A stretch of 64,000 bases of DNA from Cephalotus follicularis (taxonomy: Eukaryota; Streptophyta; Magnoliopsida; Oxalidales; Cephalotaceae). The notes beneath the pieces were generated by a model. The model did no database searches, was not told the origin of the DNA, and saw only the letters and a list, made by a program, of their open reading frames with translations. The stretch spans positions 1 to 64,000 of the forward strand of contig BDDD01005107.1 of the NCBI GenBank assembly GCA_001972305.1, given 5' to 3'. This document shows positions 21,721 through 33,559 of the stretch, one piece after another (position 1 is the stretch's first letter; each line of letters starts with the position of its first letter). The position numbers were made by a program, and so were the translations under genes.

Positions 21721-23660
21721 ACAACAATGGGAAGGACCATCTTGGTAAGTTCGACTCCAAAGTCGACGAAGGTATCTTTCTTGGCTATTCAACTTCTAGT
21801 AGAGCATTTAGATGTTTTAACAAAAGAACCTTGCTTGTAGAAGAATCCATGCATGTGATTTTTTATGAAACTAACCTGAAACTTCCAAAAGAAGTTATCG
21901 ATGTTGATTCTTTAGAATTTATAGAAAATAAAATTGATGAGCTAAATCTAGATGATAGCAAGAAGGATGAGTCTATGAATGAAGAACCCTCTCAAAGCTA
22001 CCAAGAAGCGCTTCAAGACAAGACCTTGAAGGTGGTGAGAGGACATCCTCATGAAGCTATCTTAGGTAATCCTAGATTAGAAGTAACTACTAGGTCTAGT
22101 TTAAATCATAACTATATTGCCTTTTTATCTCAAATTGAACCTAGGAATATGAAGAAGCAGAAAAAGATGAAAATTGGATAAAAGCCATGCAAGAGGAACT
22201 TAATCAATTTGAGCGAAATAGAGTATGGAACCTAGTACCTAGACCTAAAAATCATAACATAATTGGTACAAAATGGGTATATATGAATAAGATGGATGAA
22301 CAAGGTATAGTAATTAGAAATAAAGCTATGTTAGTTGCCAAAGGTTATTCCTAAGAAGAGGGAATTGACTTTGATGAATCATATGAACCGGTAGCTATGC
22401 TAGAATCAATAAACATTTTACTTGCTTATGCATCATTTAAGGATTTTACCCTATTTCAAATGGACGTAAAAAGTGCCTTTTTAAATGGTCTAATAAATGA
22501 GGAAGTGTATGTAGAACAACCTCCCGGATTTGAAAACCTACATTTGCCAAATCATGTTTTTAAGCTTTCAAAAGACTTATATGGTTTAAAACAAGTTCCT
22601 AGAGCTTGGTATGAAAAACTTAGTGGATATTTACTTGAAAATGGTTTTAAAAGAGGTACAATTGATATAACACTTTTTACTAAATCTCTAAATCAAGATA
22701 TATTAATTGTGCAAATTTATGTTGATGACATCATTTTTGGATCTACTAATGAAAAATTGTGCAAGGAGTTTGCTAAGATCATGCAGGAAAAATTCGAGAT
22801 GAGCATGATGGGTGAGATAAACTACTTCCTTGGACTTCAAGTTAAGCAAACTAAGGATGACATCTTCATCAACCAATCTAAGTACGTCAAAGACTTACTT
22901 AAGAGATTTTGATTGGAAAGCGCCAAGAAAAGTAAGACTCCGATGAGCACAACGACAAAGTTAGATAAAGACGAAAGATAAATCTATCGACCAAAAAGTC
23001 TATAGGAGTATGATAGGCTCGCTACTTTATTTAACAGCTAGTAGACCAGATATCTTGTTTAGTGTGTGTTTGTGTGCTAGATTTCAAGCATCTCCTTAAG
23101 AATCCCATTTGCATGCTGTAAAAAGAATTTTTAAGTATTTAGCTTACACACCGACATTAGGACTTTGGTATCCTAGGAACTCATCTTTTGACCTATATAC
23201 TTATTCCGATGCCGATTTCGGAGGATACAAAGTAATAGAAAGAGCACTAGTGGCGCATGCCAATTCCTAAGAAATATGATCATTTCTTGGTTTAGCAAGA
23301 AACATAATTCAGTAGCTCTTTCAACAACCGAAACTGAGTATATTACCGTGGGAAGTTGTTGTGCACAAGTAATATGGATGAAACAACAACTCCTCAATTA
23401 CGGCTTTAGTTTTGAAAAGGTGCCTATAAAGTGTGACAACAATAGTGCAATATGCTTAGGAAAAAAATCTCGTGCACCACTTAAGAACCAAGCATATAGA
23501 CATTATATATCATTTCATAAATGATCATATAGAAAAGGGTGACATCGAACTAGTTTTCGTACGCTCACAAGACCAAGTAGCGGATATCTTCACCAAACCT
23601 TTAGATGAACAAACATTCTCAAAATTTAGATTGAAATTAGGTTTGTGTGAAATTGATTGA
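21650..23660 (+). pseudogene. Reverse transcriptase and RNase H region of the SIRE-like Copia element
   Basis: The first part holds the integrase C-terminal GKFDSKVDEGIFLGYS motif. Reverse transcriptase follows, with FQMDVKSAFLNGLINEEVYV, DLYGLKQVPRAWYEKL and the catalytic neighbourhood IVQIYVDDIIFGSTN near 22710. RNase H is seen as SWFSKKHNSVALSTTETEY near 23290, then the closing DQVADIFTKPLDEQTF near 23580. These words are those of plant Copia elements of the SIRE/Maximus and related branches. It is a broken fossil copy. Confidence 0.88.
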
Positions 23661-23767
23661 TTGATATGATTATGTGTTATTGTTTGATATGCTTGTATGC
23701 TCATTACTGCATCATTTACATTCATCATTTCACGATATCAAAAAATCAGAAGAAAAACAGAGCAAAG

Positions 23768-23940
23768 TGCTGACGCCTATACTGAAAGAGTCAGCACTTC
23801 ACACCGCGTATAGAACCAAATTGTGCAAAAACATGCAAAGCGCCGACGCCTTACTTAAAAGCGTCAGGTTAGGGCTCGAATTAGGCAAATTGAACAAAGC
23901 AATGACGCTTCACTTAAAAGCATCGACACTTTATTCGGGT
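23768..23940. repeat. GTCGAC-type motif cluster between pol and the extra ORF
   Basis: Six degenerate motif copies (such as AAAGTGCTGACGCC, AAAGCGCCGACGCC, AAAAGCGTCAGG, AAAGCATCGACACTTT) occur in about 170 bp just after the end of RNase H. The wording matches the LTR clusters of the same element. Confidence 0.6.
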
Positions 23941-24078
23941 TTTATATCAGTAACCCACGACTAATAGTCATTTTAAACGCAAAAACTTAAAATCCCTATC
24001 TCTAAAAACCCTTCTCCGACGATTTCAAAGTGATTTCCTGCCAAAAAATAATTTCTAAACCACACACAATCACCGAAA

Positions 24079-25316
24079 ATGCCTAGAAGTAATAACATTG
24101 AGGCTAGAGAAGGATCCGAAAGAAAAAGGAAGAGTATCGGCCACAAGAAAAGGAGAGGAGCTACAGTGCCGCCATCACCAGAGGAGTTCCCTCAAGTCAT
24201 TAGATATCGAGAGGCCTACCTTGAACAGAAAATCCTTGTAGGTAAAATTCTAGACTTTGATTTTGTAGTAATGAGGGTTTCCCTATAGTTGGATGGTTAG
24301 AAGCCTAAGGTCTAGCCCCACTGTTTAGAATAAACCTGCCATATTACCCTGAACTGATGAAGGAATTCTATGTGAATATCCTTTCTAGATCTAGTGTAGA
24401 TTTGTGCACTAGGGTTAAATATAAAGAGATTGAATTCGATTTTACAACCCTAGCCACTATTTTAGATATTCCCTATGAAGGAGCTAGGGGGTGGAATCAA
24501 AGAAATTGGGTAATTGATAGTGCTTTTAATAAGGAAGAGTGCGTGAGGTTGCTATTTGGTGAAAACACACAAGTTATGCAGCAAATGTACTCTAGGAACC
24601 TTAGCTTGCACCATAGGTTCCTACACCGAGCCGTAACTACACATATACTACCTAAAGCTGGTGGTTTTGATGAGGTGACCCATATGGAAGCTTTCACTAT
24701 GTTCCATATTATCATGGGTCAAAGAATTTGCATACCAGAGCTTATAATTAATCATATGCAAGCTATGCACTCTAGGGAGAACCCTAGACTTCCCTATAGC
24801 AATATAATCACCAAAATCCTCATGCACTTCAGAGTAGACTTGAGTGGAGAGTTGCATCATTCACTCTAAAGTGCAGAAAAATTAGGAAAAGGGACCCTAT
24901 GAACAATGGGGTTCAAGAAGAATAGGAGGCTTGAGACTTGGATCCCTAGAGAGGAGGATTCAAATAGGGTGATTGAAGAAGATGGTGGAGATGAAGGTGG
25001 AGAAGAAGTGGGTGATGAGGCTCAAGGCGAATAAGTAAGAATGCCACAAGTCAATCCAACACCGAGTATGAACTTGCCGAGCAGTCAGTTCGAAGAACTT
25101 ATGCAAGCTATCAAAGGCATAAAGGTGGATATTAAAACAATCAAGCGAAGGCAAAATAGGATAGCGAGCAAGCTTGTGGAAAAATGGGTGATTGGCGAGG
25201 AAGGCATCATCACATCATCCTCGAGCCAAGAAGACGAGGCTAATCCAAGAGTAGACGGAGCTACCGTTGTCATGGGAGATATGGAGGGCGACATGGATGA
25301 CCCTATGGATGACTGA
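24079..25316 (+). pseudogene. Extra ORF after pol, 'putative plant transposon protein' domain
   Basis: The frame starts MPRSNNIEAREGSERKRKSI. A lysine-rich N-terminus is followed by a globular part (about 24250-24870). That part contains LVGKILDFDFV, FYVNILSRSSVDLCTRVKYK, ATILDIPYEGARGWN, RFLHRAVTTHILPKAGGFDE, FHIIMGQRICIPELIINHMQ and ITKILMHFRVDLSGE. This order is that of the Pfam 'putative plant transposon protein' family (Transposase_32), often found as an additional gene in plant LTR elements. The tail (about 25041-25316) holds a heptad-like, acidic region. No signal peptide or membrane span is visible, so I do not call it an envelope. Its function is unknown. It is a fossil copy. Confidence 0.65.
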
Positions 25317-25687
25317 GCATATACATTTTCATTTTGCATTTTGCATTTTGTTAAGTTTGATTGATGTTTTGAAAAAAAAATTGAAGTTTGTAACTTGTTG
25401 AATTACGTTGGTTTGTAATGTGTTGAAAACATTAGTGCATTGTAATTCGTTATATTTAGAACATGATTGTGTAATATACTTTACTATTGTGAGTTTGATG
25501 GATGGTTTAATGTTTTGATGTTATGAACATTGTAAGCTTGTAAGTTTGATGGTTTAATGATTGTGTCTATTTGATTTCATGTTTATTATGCTTACAGTTT
25601 TTTGATGTGATAACAAAAAGGGGAAGAGAATTGTGGGGAGATTGATAGTGAGGAGAATGACAAGTTAATATAATACCCCTTGTCACA

Positions 25688-25742
25688 CTAAGGGGGAGTT
25701 AATGAACTAAGGAGGAGTTAATGAACTAAGGGGGAGTTATGT
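25688..25742 (+). repeat. Triplicated polypurine word before the 3' LTR
   Basis: Three near-identical copies of CTAAGG(G/A)GGAGTTAATGAA occur in tandem. G-rich purine tracts upstream of the 3' LTR are where plus-strand DNA synthesis is primed, although the tract next to the LTR itself is AATAGGGAGATTG at about 25815-25826. The triplication may be a relic of duplicated priming tracts. Confidence 0.55.
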
Positions 25743-25825
25743 GTCTCTTTAACTTATGCATCATTGTTATATTCTTAACTTGTCTAAAATACGACAAATT
25801 TTATCATCATCTAAAATAGGGAGAT

Positions 25826-26943
25826 TGTTGACATTTATGTCTCAATTCGAGTTTCGATGATCACATATTTGCATTTAACGAAGTTTCTTTTTGTGCAAGT
25901 AAAGTTGGAATGTTGCAAAGACAAAATAGGAAATTACAGATACAGGTCTAAGTGTCGACGGTCATGATGAAACCGTCTACGCTTTGGGAGACCGTCGAAG
26001 CCTGAGTACAAAGCGCCAACAGTTGAAGCAATCTTGGCAAAGGAAAAATTGCTCAAACCCTCGACGCTCTGAAGAAAGCGTCAGTGCTTTGAGCCAAGAC
26101 GTCAACAGTTAAGCACTCCATATCAGCGCTTTACTCCAGTGACTCTTAAGTCCAATTAATTTGGACAAAGCAGCGACGCTCTACACAAACCATCAGCGCT
26201 TTGAGGGAAACCGTCGACTCCAAATTCAAGCCCTTCAGCGCTTTGAACAGAACATTTCAAATTTAAATATGCAACGGTCACATAAGCCGGCGACGCTTAA
26301 AACAAAAGCGTCGACGCTTTGCGTGTTGGGAACAATTACTGACTGCATTTTAATGTGCCGTTTGAAGAGGTAACAACTCCCAAGGCACAAGCAACGGATC
26401 TATTAGTTCAAAATCAGCTATAAACTAAAGACAACAACATAGAACAAGAAGAGAACAAGAAATACAAAGATACAACAATCAAACAAGCACAAGAACAAAA
26501 AGAGCAAATCCTCAACTTTCAAATCAATATCAAAGCAATATCAAGTTTCTCTTGTCTGTTTGAGAGCAACCATTTCTTGTAATTACATAGCCATATCAAA
26601 CCTTTGAGAGGTTATCCAAAACACAAATCAACTTTGTAATCCAAAATTGTAAGGGGAGTGAACCCTTAGTGAGATTGGAGAGTGAACCCATAGTGATTGA
26701 GAATCACTAAAAGTGTAAGGTGTTTCGATTTTCACTCAGAATCCAAAATCGAAGTGTAGTAGAAGGAATCTAGTGGAATCTCAAGGAAATCCTTGAGAAA
26801 GTGGACGTAGGCACGATATTTGCCGAATCACTATAAAATCTTGTTTGCATCTCTCTAACCCTATCTCTTTAATTACTTTATTTATTTGCTTTTGGTTGCT
26901 TATTTAAATTGAGTTCATAGTTTAATTTAATTTCTCCGAAAAT
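25826..26943 (+). repeat. 3' LTR of the SIRE-like Copia element
   Basis: It matches the 5' LTR from TGTTGACATTTATGTCTC onward, with scattered differences. A GTCGAC-type motif cluster lies at 25950-26330. The end passes directly into another LTR (Gypsy type), so the target duplication expected next to GTTTGG at 16867-16872 cannot be seen on this side. Confidence 0.85.
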
Positions 26944-27749
26944 AGGCAATGTTTTGAGAATTTTTGACATACTAAGACATAATCACCTATGGGGGTACCA
27001 TAGGCATGTTCGCTGGCATGAAGACATGACACCATATGTGACTGTGTGATTAGTCTACAACGTCTCTCTTTATATCCTTTCTAGAGGATTTTGGATTCGT
27101 AATTTGATTGTCACATGAGTGTGACGTTAATTAGAGGCATATGGGTCGGCCCTAGGATATTTGTCTGTCTGTCTGTTCGAAAATTGGTTGTGTTTTGTCG
27201 TACACATCATTCCGTTACACATGTGGATCCCGGGAAATCCCTCACATCTATTTTTACGTACCGTTGTGTTACTTCCTGTTTGGCTTGGTATGTACGCGGG
27301 ATTTATTTGTTAGTTTGGAACTCAGTATGAAATAATCTGCTTGGAAACTCTTATTTACTTTATGAAAATTTCTAAAGATATATGTATATGTTTGTTTGAG
27401 ATTTTTCAAACTGTCTATATTTAAGTTATTTGTTACTTATTTTTGTTATTCTATATCTGTACTGAGGTTTGCCAGCCATGTTTTTTTCTCTGTGATAGGT
27501 AATCAAGGACATCAAAGGCAACCGTATGTCAGAGGATTAGTTAGCAGTCAGATTTTATGTATTTCTGTTGATTAGTGGTCATGTGAAGACCTTGGATTTT
27601 AGTCTTAATTTAAATATTACTTTGAATTTGAGCTTATGATATTGTTTTGGATTATTGACTACTTCCTTAAATAAAAGTAGATTTATTCTTTTGATGTGAA
27701 TTTTGTGAGCCAGTTCAGTGTTACATCCTGATCTAGTAGGGGTGTTACA
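26944..27749 (+). repeat. 5' LTR (3' portion) of the chromovirus-type element
   Basis: The end GGGGTGTTACA is followed 4 bases later by a primer-binding site, fixing the LTR 3' border. The left border is not visible because the DNA abuts the 3' LTR of the SIRE-like Copia. Its terminal style agrees with the other LTR ends in the window that read G-rich, then GTNACA. Confidence 0.6.
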
Positions 27750-27753
27750 GTTA

Positions 27754-27771
27754 TGGTATCAGAGCCCGGGT
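27754..27771 (+). other. Primer-binding site, initiator tRNA-Met type
   Basis: TGGTATCAGAGCCCGGGT is complementary to the 3' end of plant initiator tRNA-Met, the usual primer of chromovirus and Copia elements. It lies 4 bases after the LTR end. Confidence 0.8.
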
Positions 27772-27923
27772 TTCCATTCCTTAGAAGACCTATCTAGGTT
27801 TGACCTATGAGTTTGGTAGAAAATTGGGTTAGGGATATTCCTTAATATTCGTTTCAATATGTCATTTTATTTCAGTTTTCTGTCTCTATTCGTTTTATCA
27901 TGTCCTAGTTCCTTATCTCATAG

Positions 27924-29148
27924 ATGGCGCGTAGAGGTGGACGATCAAGGAATACTAATCAAGAATCCGGGCCAGCTGCTGCACAAGAGAATGTACGGAA
28001 TGAGCCTACTTTGGATGTGCTAGTGAGGCAGGCTGTTGCACAGGCTATTCTTCAGGTGGTGACCCAAGTGGTTCAAGCCATGCAACAGTAGAATCAAGGT
28101 CAAGGGCGACAAAAAGATGTGGTTGAGGAGAATATGCAGGCTAATGTGCAGGTTAATGAAAGAGCTGAGGATCGGCCCGATATTTCAGTATACATATGGC
28201 TGGAGAGATTCCAGAAGCAGAGGCCTCAGACATTCAGTTCAGCACTAACCCCTATAGATTCTGAAAACTGGATAGCTTATATGGAGAAGATATTCGAAGT
28301 GCTGAGGTGTGATGATGTTCAAAAGGTTAAACTGGCTGCTTACAAATTAGAGGGTGATGCACAACGTTGGTGGAAGACTCTAAGAGTGGCTAAGGGTGAA
28401 GAGTTCATCGACACTCTATTGTGGACTGGGTTTTGTGAGGCCTTTTATCAGTAGTACTTCCCAACTTCTTATAAAGAGGCGTATGCTCAGGAATTTGTGA
28501 CTATCAAACAGAGAGATGATGAGACAGTTACAGATTTCCTGGCTAGGTTCACTAGATTGGCTGGTTTTGCTGGACCTGCGACTAGGACCGCAGCTGAACA
28601 AGCATAAAAGTTTAAGTGGAGACTTCATTACAGGTTTAGAGGAAAGTTGATTAATGTGAAGTTTGCTAATATGTCGAAAGTGGCCAATGCTGCCAAAAAC
28701 ATTGAGATGGAAAGACTGGATTTTCAGGTTGCCAGACAAGAATGAGGAAGGAAAAGAACCAGGGATGACTATTAGGGTTACAACTCAGGTCAACATAATA
28801 AAGGTCAGGGTGGTCAGTGGAACAAGGATCGTGGTGGTCAATAGCCAAAGCAAGGAAATAATCAGAATAGAAGAGGAGGTCAACAACAACAGTAGGGCCC
28901 TGATTAGAGGCGTGATTCTGGACCAGCAGGCGGTGGTAACCCGAACCTTATTCCCATTGCCAGGTGTGAGACTTGTGGAGGGCAACATCCTGGCAGATTA
29001 TGTAATAGGGCTACTGGGGCTTGTTTCTTGTGTGGTCAAGTGGGCCATTTTGCTAAGGAGTGCACTAACCCTCGTGCTAATGTTAGAGGAGGAAATGGTG
29101 GTGATGCTGGGCTGCGTAATGCGAGAGGCAGTTGTCAAGCATTCTTCT
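27924..29148 (+). pseudogene. Gag region of the chromovirus-type element
   Basis: It starts MARRGGRSRNTNQESGPAAA, continues with a Gln-rich segment and a Gypsy gag core (IAYMEKIFEVLRCDDVQKVK, LEGDAQRWWKTL), and ends in a CCHC knuckle (CFLCGQVGHFAKECTNPRAN near 29025-29085). These are typical of plant chromoviruses of the Tekay/Del kind. It is a broken fossil. The frames at 28666-29372 on the minus strand are shadows. Confidence 0.75.
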
Positions 29149-30430
29149 ATTAGGAGGATTCTATCTATTGTAGTATCACATGACATGGAGTTGGAATATC
29201 TAGATGTCAAGACAAATTTCCTACATGGTGATCTAGAAGAGAAAATTTGCATGCAACAACCAGATGGGTTTATAAAACTAGGAAAAGAAGATTTAGTTTG
29301 TAGGTTAAAGAAGTCGTTATATGGTTTGAAGCAATCCCCTAGATAGTGGTATAAGAGGTTCGATACTTTCATGGCAGCTCATAGTTACTATCGCTGTGAG
29401 TATGATCCATGTGTTTATTTTCGAACTCTTGATGATGATTCTCTTATCTTGTTGACTTTCTATGTGGATGACATGTTGATTACTGTGAAAATAATGTCAC
29501 ATATTATCCAGTTGAAGAGGTTGTTGAGTAAAGAGTTTGATACGAAGGATCTAGGAGCAGGAAAGAAGATCCTAGGTATGGAGATCCATAGGGATCATGA
29601 GGAATGAAAATTGTGGGTGACCAGAAGGGTTATGTGGAAAAGGTGTTGGGAAGATTTAGCATGTTGATAACTAAACCTGTTAGAACACCTTTGGGAGCAC
29701 ATTTTCGGTTATTTTCACTATTATGTCCGAATATAGAGAAGTAGGTGATGTATATGTCATATGTACTATATGCTAATGTGGTTGGATGTCTTATGTATGC
29801 CATGGTTTGCACTAGACCAGATATCTCACAAGCTGTTAGTGTGATTAGTAAGTATATGGAAAATCCAAGGAAACAACATCGGGATGCTGTTAAGTGGATT
29901 TTCATATATCTTGCAAGTACAACCAACTTCGATATCATGTTTGATCGAGAAACAACAAGGGATGAGATTATGGGTTTTGTTGATTATGACTATGCAGGGG
30001 ATTAGACTCTAGAAGATCTACAATAGGTTATGTGTTCACTTTCTATGGTGGGCTGATATGTTGGAGATCAGTGTAACAGTATACAGTAACATTGTCAACA
30101 ACTGAGGTAGAATACATGACATTGACAGAGGCAGAGAAGGAGGCTTTGAGGCTAAAAGGACTAGTACAAGAATTTGAGTTCAAGCAGAGCAGTGTTCAGT
30201 TATAGTGTGACAGTCAGAGTGCCATTCATTAGGCCAAGAATCAAGTTTTTCATGCAAGGTCGAAGCATATCGATGTTCGAAATCACAATATCAGACAGTA
30301 GTTAAATTCTGGTGAAATCAGTTTGTACAAGATTCACACAAAGGACAATGCAGCAGACATGCATACAAAGCCAGTTCCTATGGATAGCTTCAACAGTTGC
30401 TTGAACTTGATCCATTTCTCTTCTTGTTGA
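29149..30430 (+). pseudogene. Reverse transcriptase and RNase H region of the Tnt1-like element
   Basis: Words such as LEYLDVKTNFLHGDLEEKI, LKKSLYGLKQSPR, LTFYVDDMLIT and ILGMEIHRDHEE (29180-29605) are the Copia reverse transcriptase palm and its downstream part. CTRPDISQAVSVISKYMENP (near 29815) and KTNFDIMF-like text precede RNase H, with closing words near 30230-30400 (ARSKHIDV, then an AADMHTKPV-like end). The wording is that of the Tnt1/Tork branch. It is a fossil. Confidence 0.82.
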
Positions 30431-30552
30431 GTTTTGTGATGGAGCACCCTCTCTCCTTAAATGGGGTGAAAGAGGCACCTTTGGAGAGTGGATACACTTG
30501 GAGGCATAAATGATCTTCAATGAGTGGTTTGAGAATAAGCCAATGTGGAGAT

Positions 30553-30850
30553 TGTTGGATATATCTTGTATTCAGAGGCCCAAATTTGATTCAAGTCCAG
30601 TATTCGGGTTCGGGGGCTGTGCCCCATCGGCGAATTTTTTTTTATTATGCAAGGGGTATATTAGTACTTTTAGACATTAGGTTTTGCCTATATATATGTA
30701 CTTGTATACCTAGCGGAAGGTTAATCTGCACTCATAGTGGATTTCTACTCTCTCCCATGGTTTTTTCCAGACTGGATTTTTCCACGTAAAATATTGTGTT
30801 AATTACAGTTTTATTGTTGATCGATATATATGTGTTTGTGTGATTTTGCT
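30553..30850 (+). repeat. 3' LTR of the Tnt1-like element (main part)
   Basis: The sequence begins TGTTGGATATATCTTG directly after the purine-rich GTGGAGAT and has a TATA-like CCTATATATATGT near 30690. Its last nine bases lie at 33560-33568, after the solo LTR that interrupts it. Confidence 0.75.
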
Positions 30851-33559
30851 TGTAACGCCCCCGATCCGAGTTCACTTTATGCTCAAAGCGAGCTTCGAGG
30901 ATCCGGTGCGTTATGTGGGGTGTAACCGTTAACCACTTTAACAATCCTATTTGTTGCTATATTTATCATTAAATGCTCATAATCTCAATTATATCTCATC
31001 ACATTCATTACTGATTCTTAACAATTTATGTTTCATAACGATCATTGTCACCATCTTACATCAATACATCATCTGTCATAAAACATTACACAGCGGAAAA
31101 ACATCAACTTATTACATCATAAACGGTTTATACAAAACATCATTTCATAACAAAACTTCTTTTATGAGCTCCTTTTAAAGCTTGGCTTTCCACGTTCAAT
31201 CATTTCCTGAAAATTTATTTGAAAACCAAAAACATTGAAAGGAATGAGCATAAAAAACCCAGTAAGGTTTTCAAAATAACGTACTTCATCACATTCCTTA
31301 TTCTAATAATTTCTCATGAATCAGAAACATTTCATAAAAACTGAGGGTTATGTAAACATAATGAACTCATTTTGAACCACGCTTCACCGGGGCATTGTGC
31401 ACTCCCTGATTACTATCCTTACATCACATGCATGTCCGTGAGAATCTTGCTCCATTATCCCTCTTTGGATCGTAATCCAAGAGTTGTTCATCTTAGTTCA
31501 TTTCATTTTCAAATTTCATAAAACATTCCTTAGTACCTTGAGTGATCAACTCAAAGCACTCATAAAAACAACATTGCACATTATTTCTAAAATTGGTATT
31601 TCATATAGTAAAATTCATTTTCATGGAAAACTTAAAACATCAAAGTTAAATTAGACATCTCAAAGAATTCAGGAATATAAAGTTCATAATTTTTGGTTGA
31701 GAAACGAAGCTACAATGAATTTTTAAAGTTACAATTTTCATATAATAGGACATAAGCAGTAATTTTAAACACAGATTTTCATTAGGAATTTGACAGAATT
31801 TTGAAGTATACCAAACATAACAATTTTAGAGGACATCTTAAGGTTTTCAAAATATTCAACCATTTGAAATTTCATCAAGAAATGAAAAATATATGGTTAA
31901 AACAATATGCTGTAAAATTTCCAGAAATATCAGAGAAAAAGCTTTAACATAAAGGGTATAAATTTTCCTTACTTTACTTTAATTTCCTTCTCTCTTCCTC
32001 TACACTGCACTATTCTCAGTAGAAACTCTTCCTCTTCTCTTCTCCCCTTCACTTAGTTGAGCTATCCTAGCAAAGCTCAGTAGAAAATCAATATATTCTA
32101 TGGCCAAGACTACATTCATATATATAGGAAAAGTGAACTTGGGATGCAAGCTTCTCTCTCTTACGAATTACCATGATAGCTGCCCATGTGCTCAATTTCC
32201 TTCCTCCCATCTGATGACATTTTTCACTTGTAATTATTTTAGTCTTCATTCCCTAGCTTGATATGTGTCCCACAATTAGTATAATTAACCCACAAAACGA
32301 TAAAAAGCTAGATATGGCCTCTAGTCTGCAGTCCAAAGCATTGCTTACAGGCTTGTCAAAGGTTCCTCGGCTGATACACAGGTTAAGCGCTGCTGCATCA
32401 CTAAACGTCCGAGGAGAAAGCCTGGGCAAAACACAACTGAGGTAGGATTAAAAGGGATAGGGGACAAAGGATCCGAGGACTCAAACTCCCCGTTTCATTA
32501 AGTCACCAACACTGCCTTCGTCCAAAACGCGTCGCATTACTAAACGTTCCAAGGGACCACCCATGTGCTCCTCACATGCTCACTTAAAACACCAAGGTCT
32601 GCATAACGCTCGACCTGAACGCCAAGGCAGAGGAATCAAAAGAAACTATTGAGGAACCAAACTCACCGTTTCACTTAAACTTGGGAAGCCCACATGCTCT
32701 TCGCGAGTGCACACCAAACACCCAAGTCTATTAAAAGCCCGGAGACGCAATCTGCCCACAGTTCTCTCTCTCCCCTGCTCTTTTCCAAAGAGCGCTTCAT
32801 CATGTGCTCCTCGCGTGATCATTTAAACACCTAGATCTGCTCAAGCCCGAGGACATGGCTCTTCTACGGACATTTCTCCTCTGCTCTTCCTTAAAGAGCG
32901 CTTCTTAACAAAATGCACAGCTGAACTTACTTAAGCACTGTAGCGCTAGAAACATTATTATATTCTGCTGCATGAAACCTTGAGGTCGACCACATACCTC
33001 ACTCCTTATTCTCCTTTGACCTTGCGTCCGAGGACTCAACATTGAGCCTCACACGCCTAACCATTTGAGGACTCCTTAACGAGTTTCACCTTCAACACAT
33101 AACATCATCCTTTTCCATAAGAACTCCAAGTCGTGCTCGGACTCTTCTCTAACTTCTGTCCTCCGACTTTAATCCGAGGACTCCACCTTGAATCTTAAAT
33201 ACTCATAAAACCATCCGAGGACCCCTGGCTCCTTGGGTAAAACCCCTTAAACATATACAAGCAATTCTCACCATGCTCGGTCTTGCTATCCGAGGGCTCC
33301 TTAGCTCCTCAGACGTACTTGATAACAGAAAACTTATAACACCAAACATTCCTCAAAAGACCAGGTAAAACTAGTCCACGGACTATAATCATCCATTTCT
33401 TTCATCAAAGTACTATTACAAAACATGCTAGTCCTCTGACTACAGACATACATTGCCTTCTCCGCCAACATAAAGAACAACATAAGTTTTCTTTCTATAT
33501 ATCAAAAGAATAACTTGGAATAAACATATAATATCTTCATTAAAATTCTGGTCATTACA
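30851..33559 (-). mobile_element. Solo LTR of 2709 bp, Ty3/Gypsy type, with perfect 5-bp target duplication
   Basis: On the minus strand the LTR opens TGTAATGACC (from 33559) and closes CGGGGGCGTTACA (at 30851). It is flanked on both sides by TTGCT (30846-30850 and 33560-33564), the 5-bp duplication expected for Gypsy integration. No internal region remains, so it is a solo LTR left by LTR-LTR recombination. A minus-strand TATA-like CCTATATATATGAATG lies near 32120. The portion at about 32460-33320 repeats CCGAGGACTC-type words many times. It is younger than the Copia LTR it splits. Confidence 0.85.
32460..33320. repeat. Dispersed TCCGAGGACTC words within the solo LTR
   Basis: At least eight copies or near-copies of CCGAGGACTC or CCGAGGAC(C/A) (for example near 32470, 33025, 33175, 33215 and 33290) are spread irregularly over about 850 bp, with TCGG/CCGA variants between them. 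They give this LTR half a GC content above the surroundings. Confidence 0.5.

Larger units (their letters stand above)
16873..26943 (+). mobile_element. Ty1/Copia element, SIRE-like, with both LTRs (fossil)
   Basis: The element has matching LTRs (16873 to about 17992 and 25826 to about 26943), gag, protease, integrase, reverse transcriptase and RNase H in Copia order (integrase before reverse transcriptase), plus an extra ORF between pol and the 3' LTR as in SIRE-type elements. A foreign LTR fragment lies between the 5' LTR and gag (18018 to about 18930). By eye the LTRs differ at about 5-8 positions per 100, suggesting an insertion a few million years old under commonly used plant rates. The coding region is broken, with roughly ten interruptions. 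Confidence 0.85.
26944..29148 (+). mobile_element. Ty3/Gypsy chromovirus-type element, 5' part only
   Basis: The segment contains the 3' portion of an LTR ending GGGGTGTTACA at 27749, a tRNA-Met primer-binding site, and gag. No protease, reverse transcriptase or integrase of this element is present: homology passes at about 29148 into a Copia reverse transcriptase. It is a broken fossil with a few further interruptions in gag. Confidence 0.7.

Noticed and set aside
24079-25316. Envelope gene of a SIRE-type element
   Set aside because: No signal peptide or membrane segment is seen, and the motif order is that of the 'putative plant transposon protein' family.
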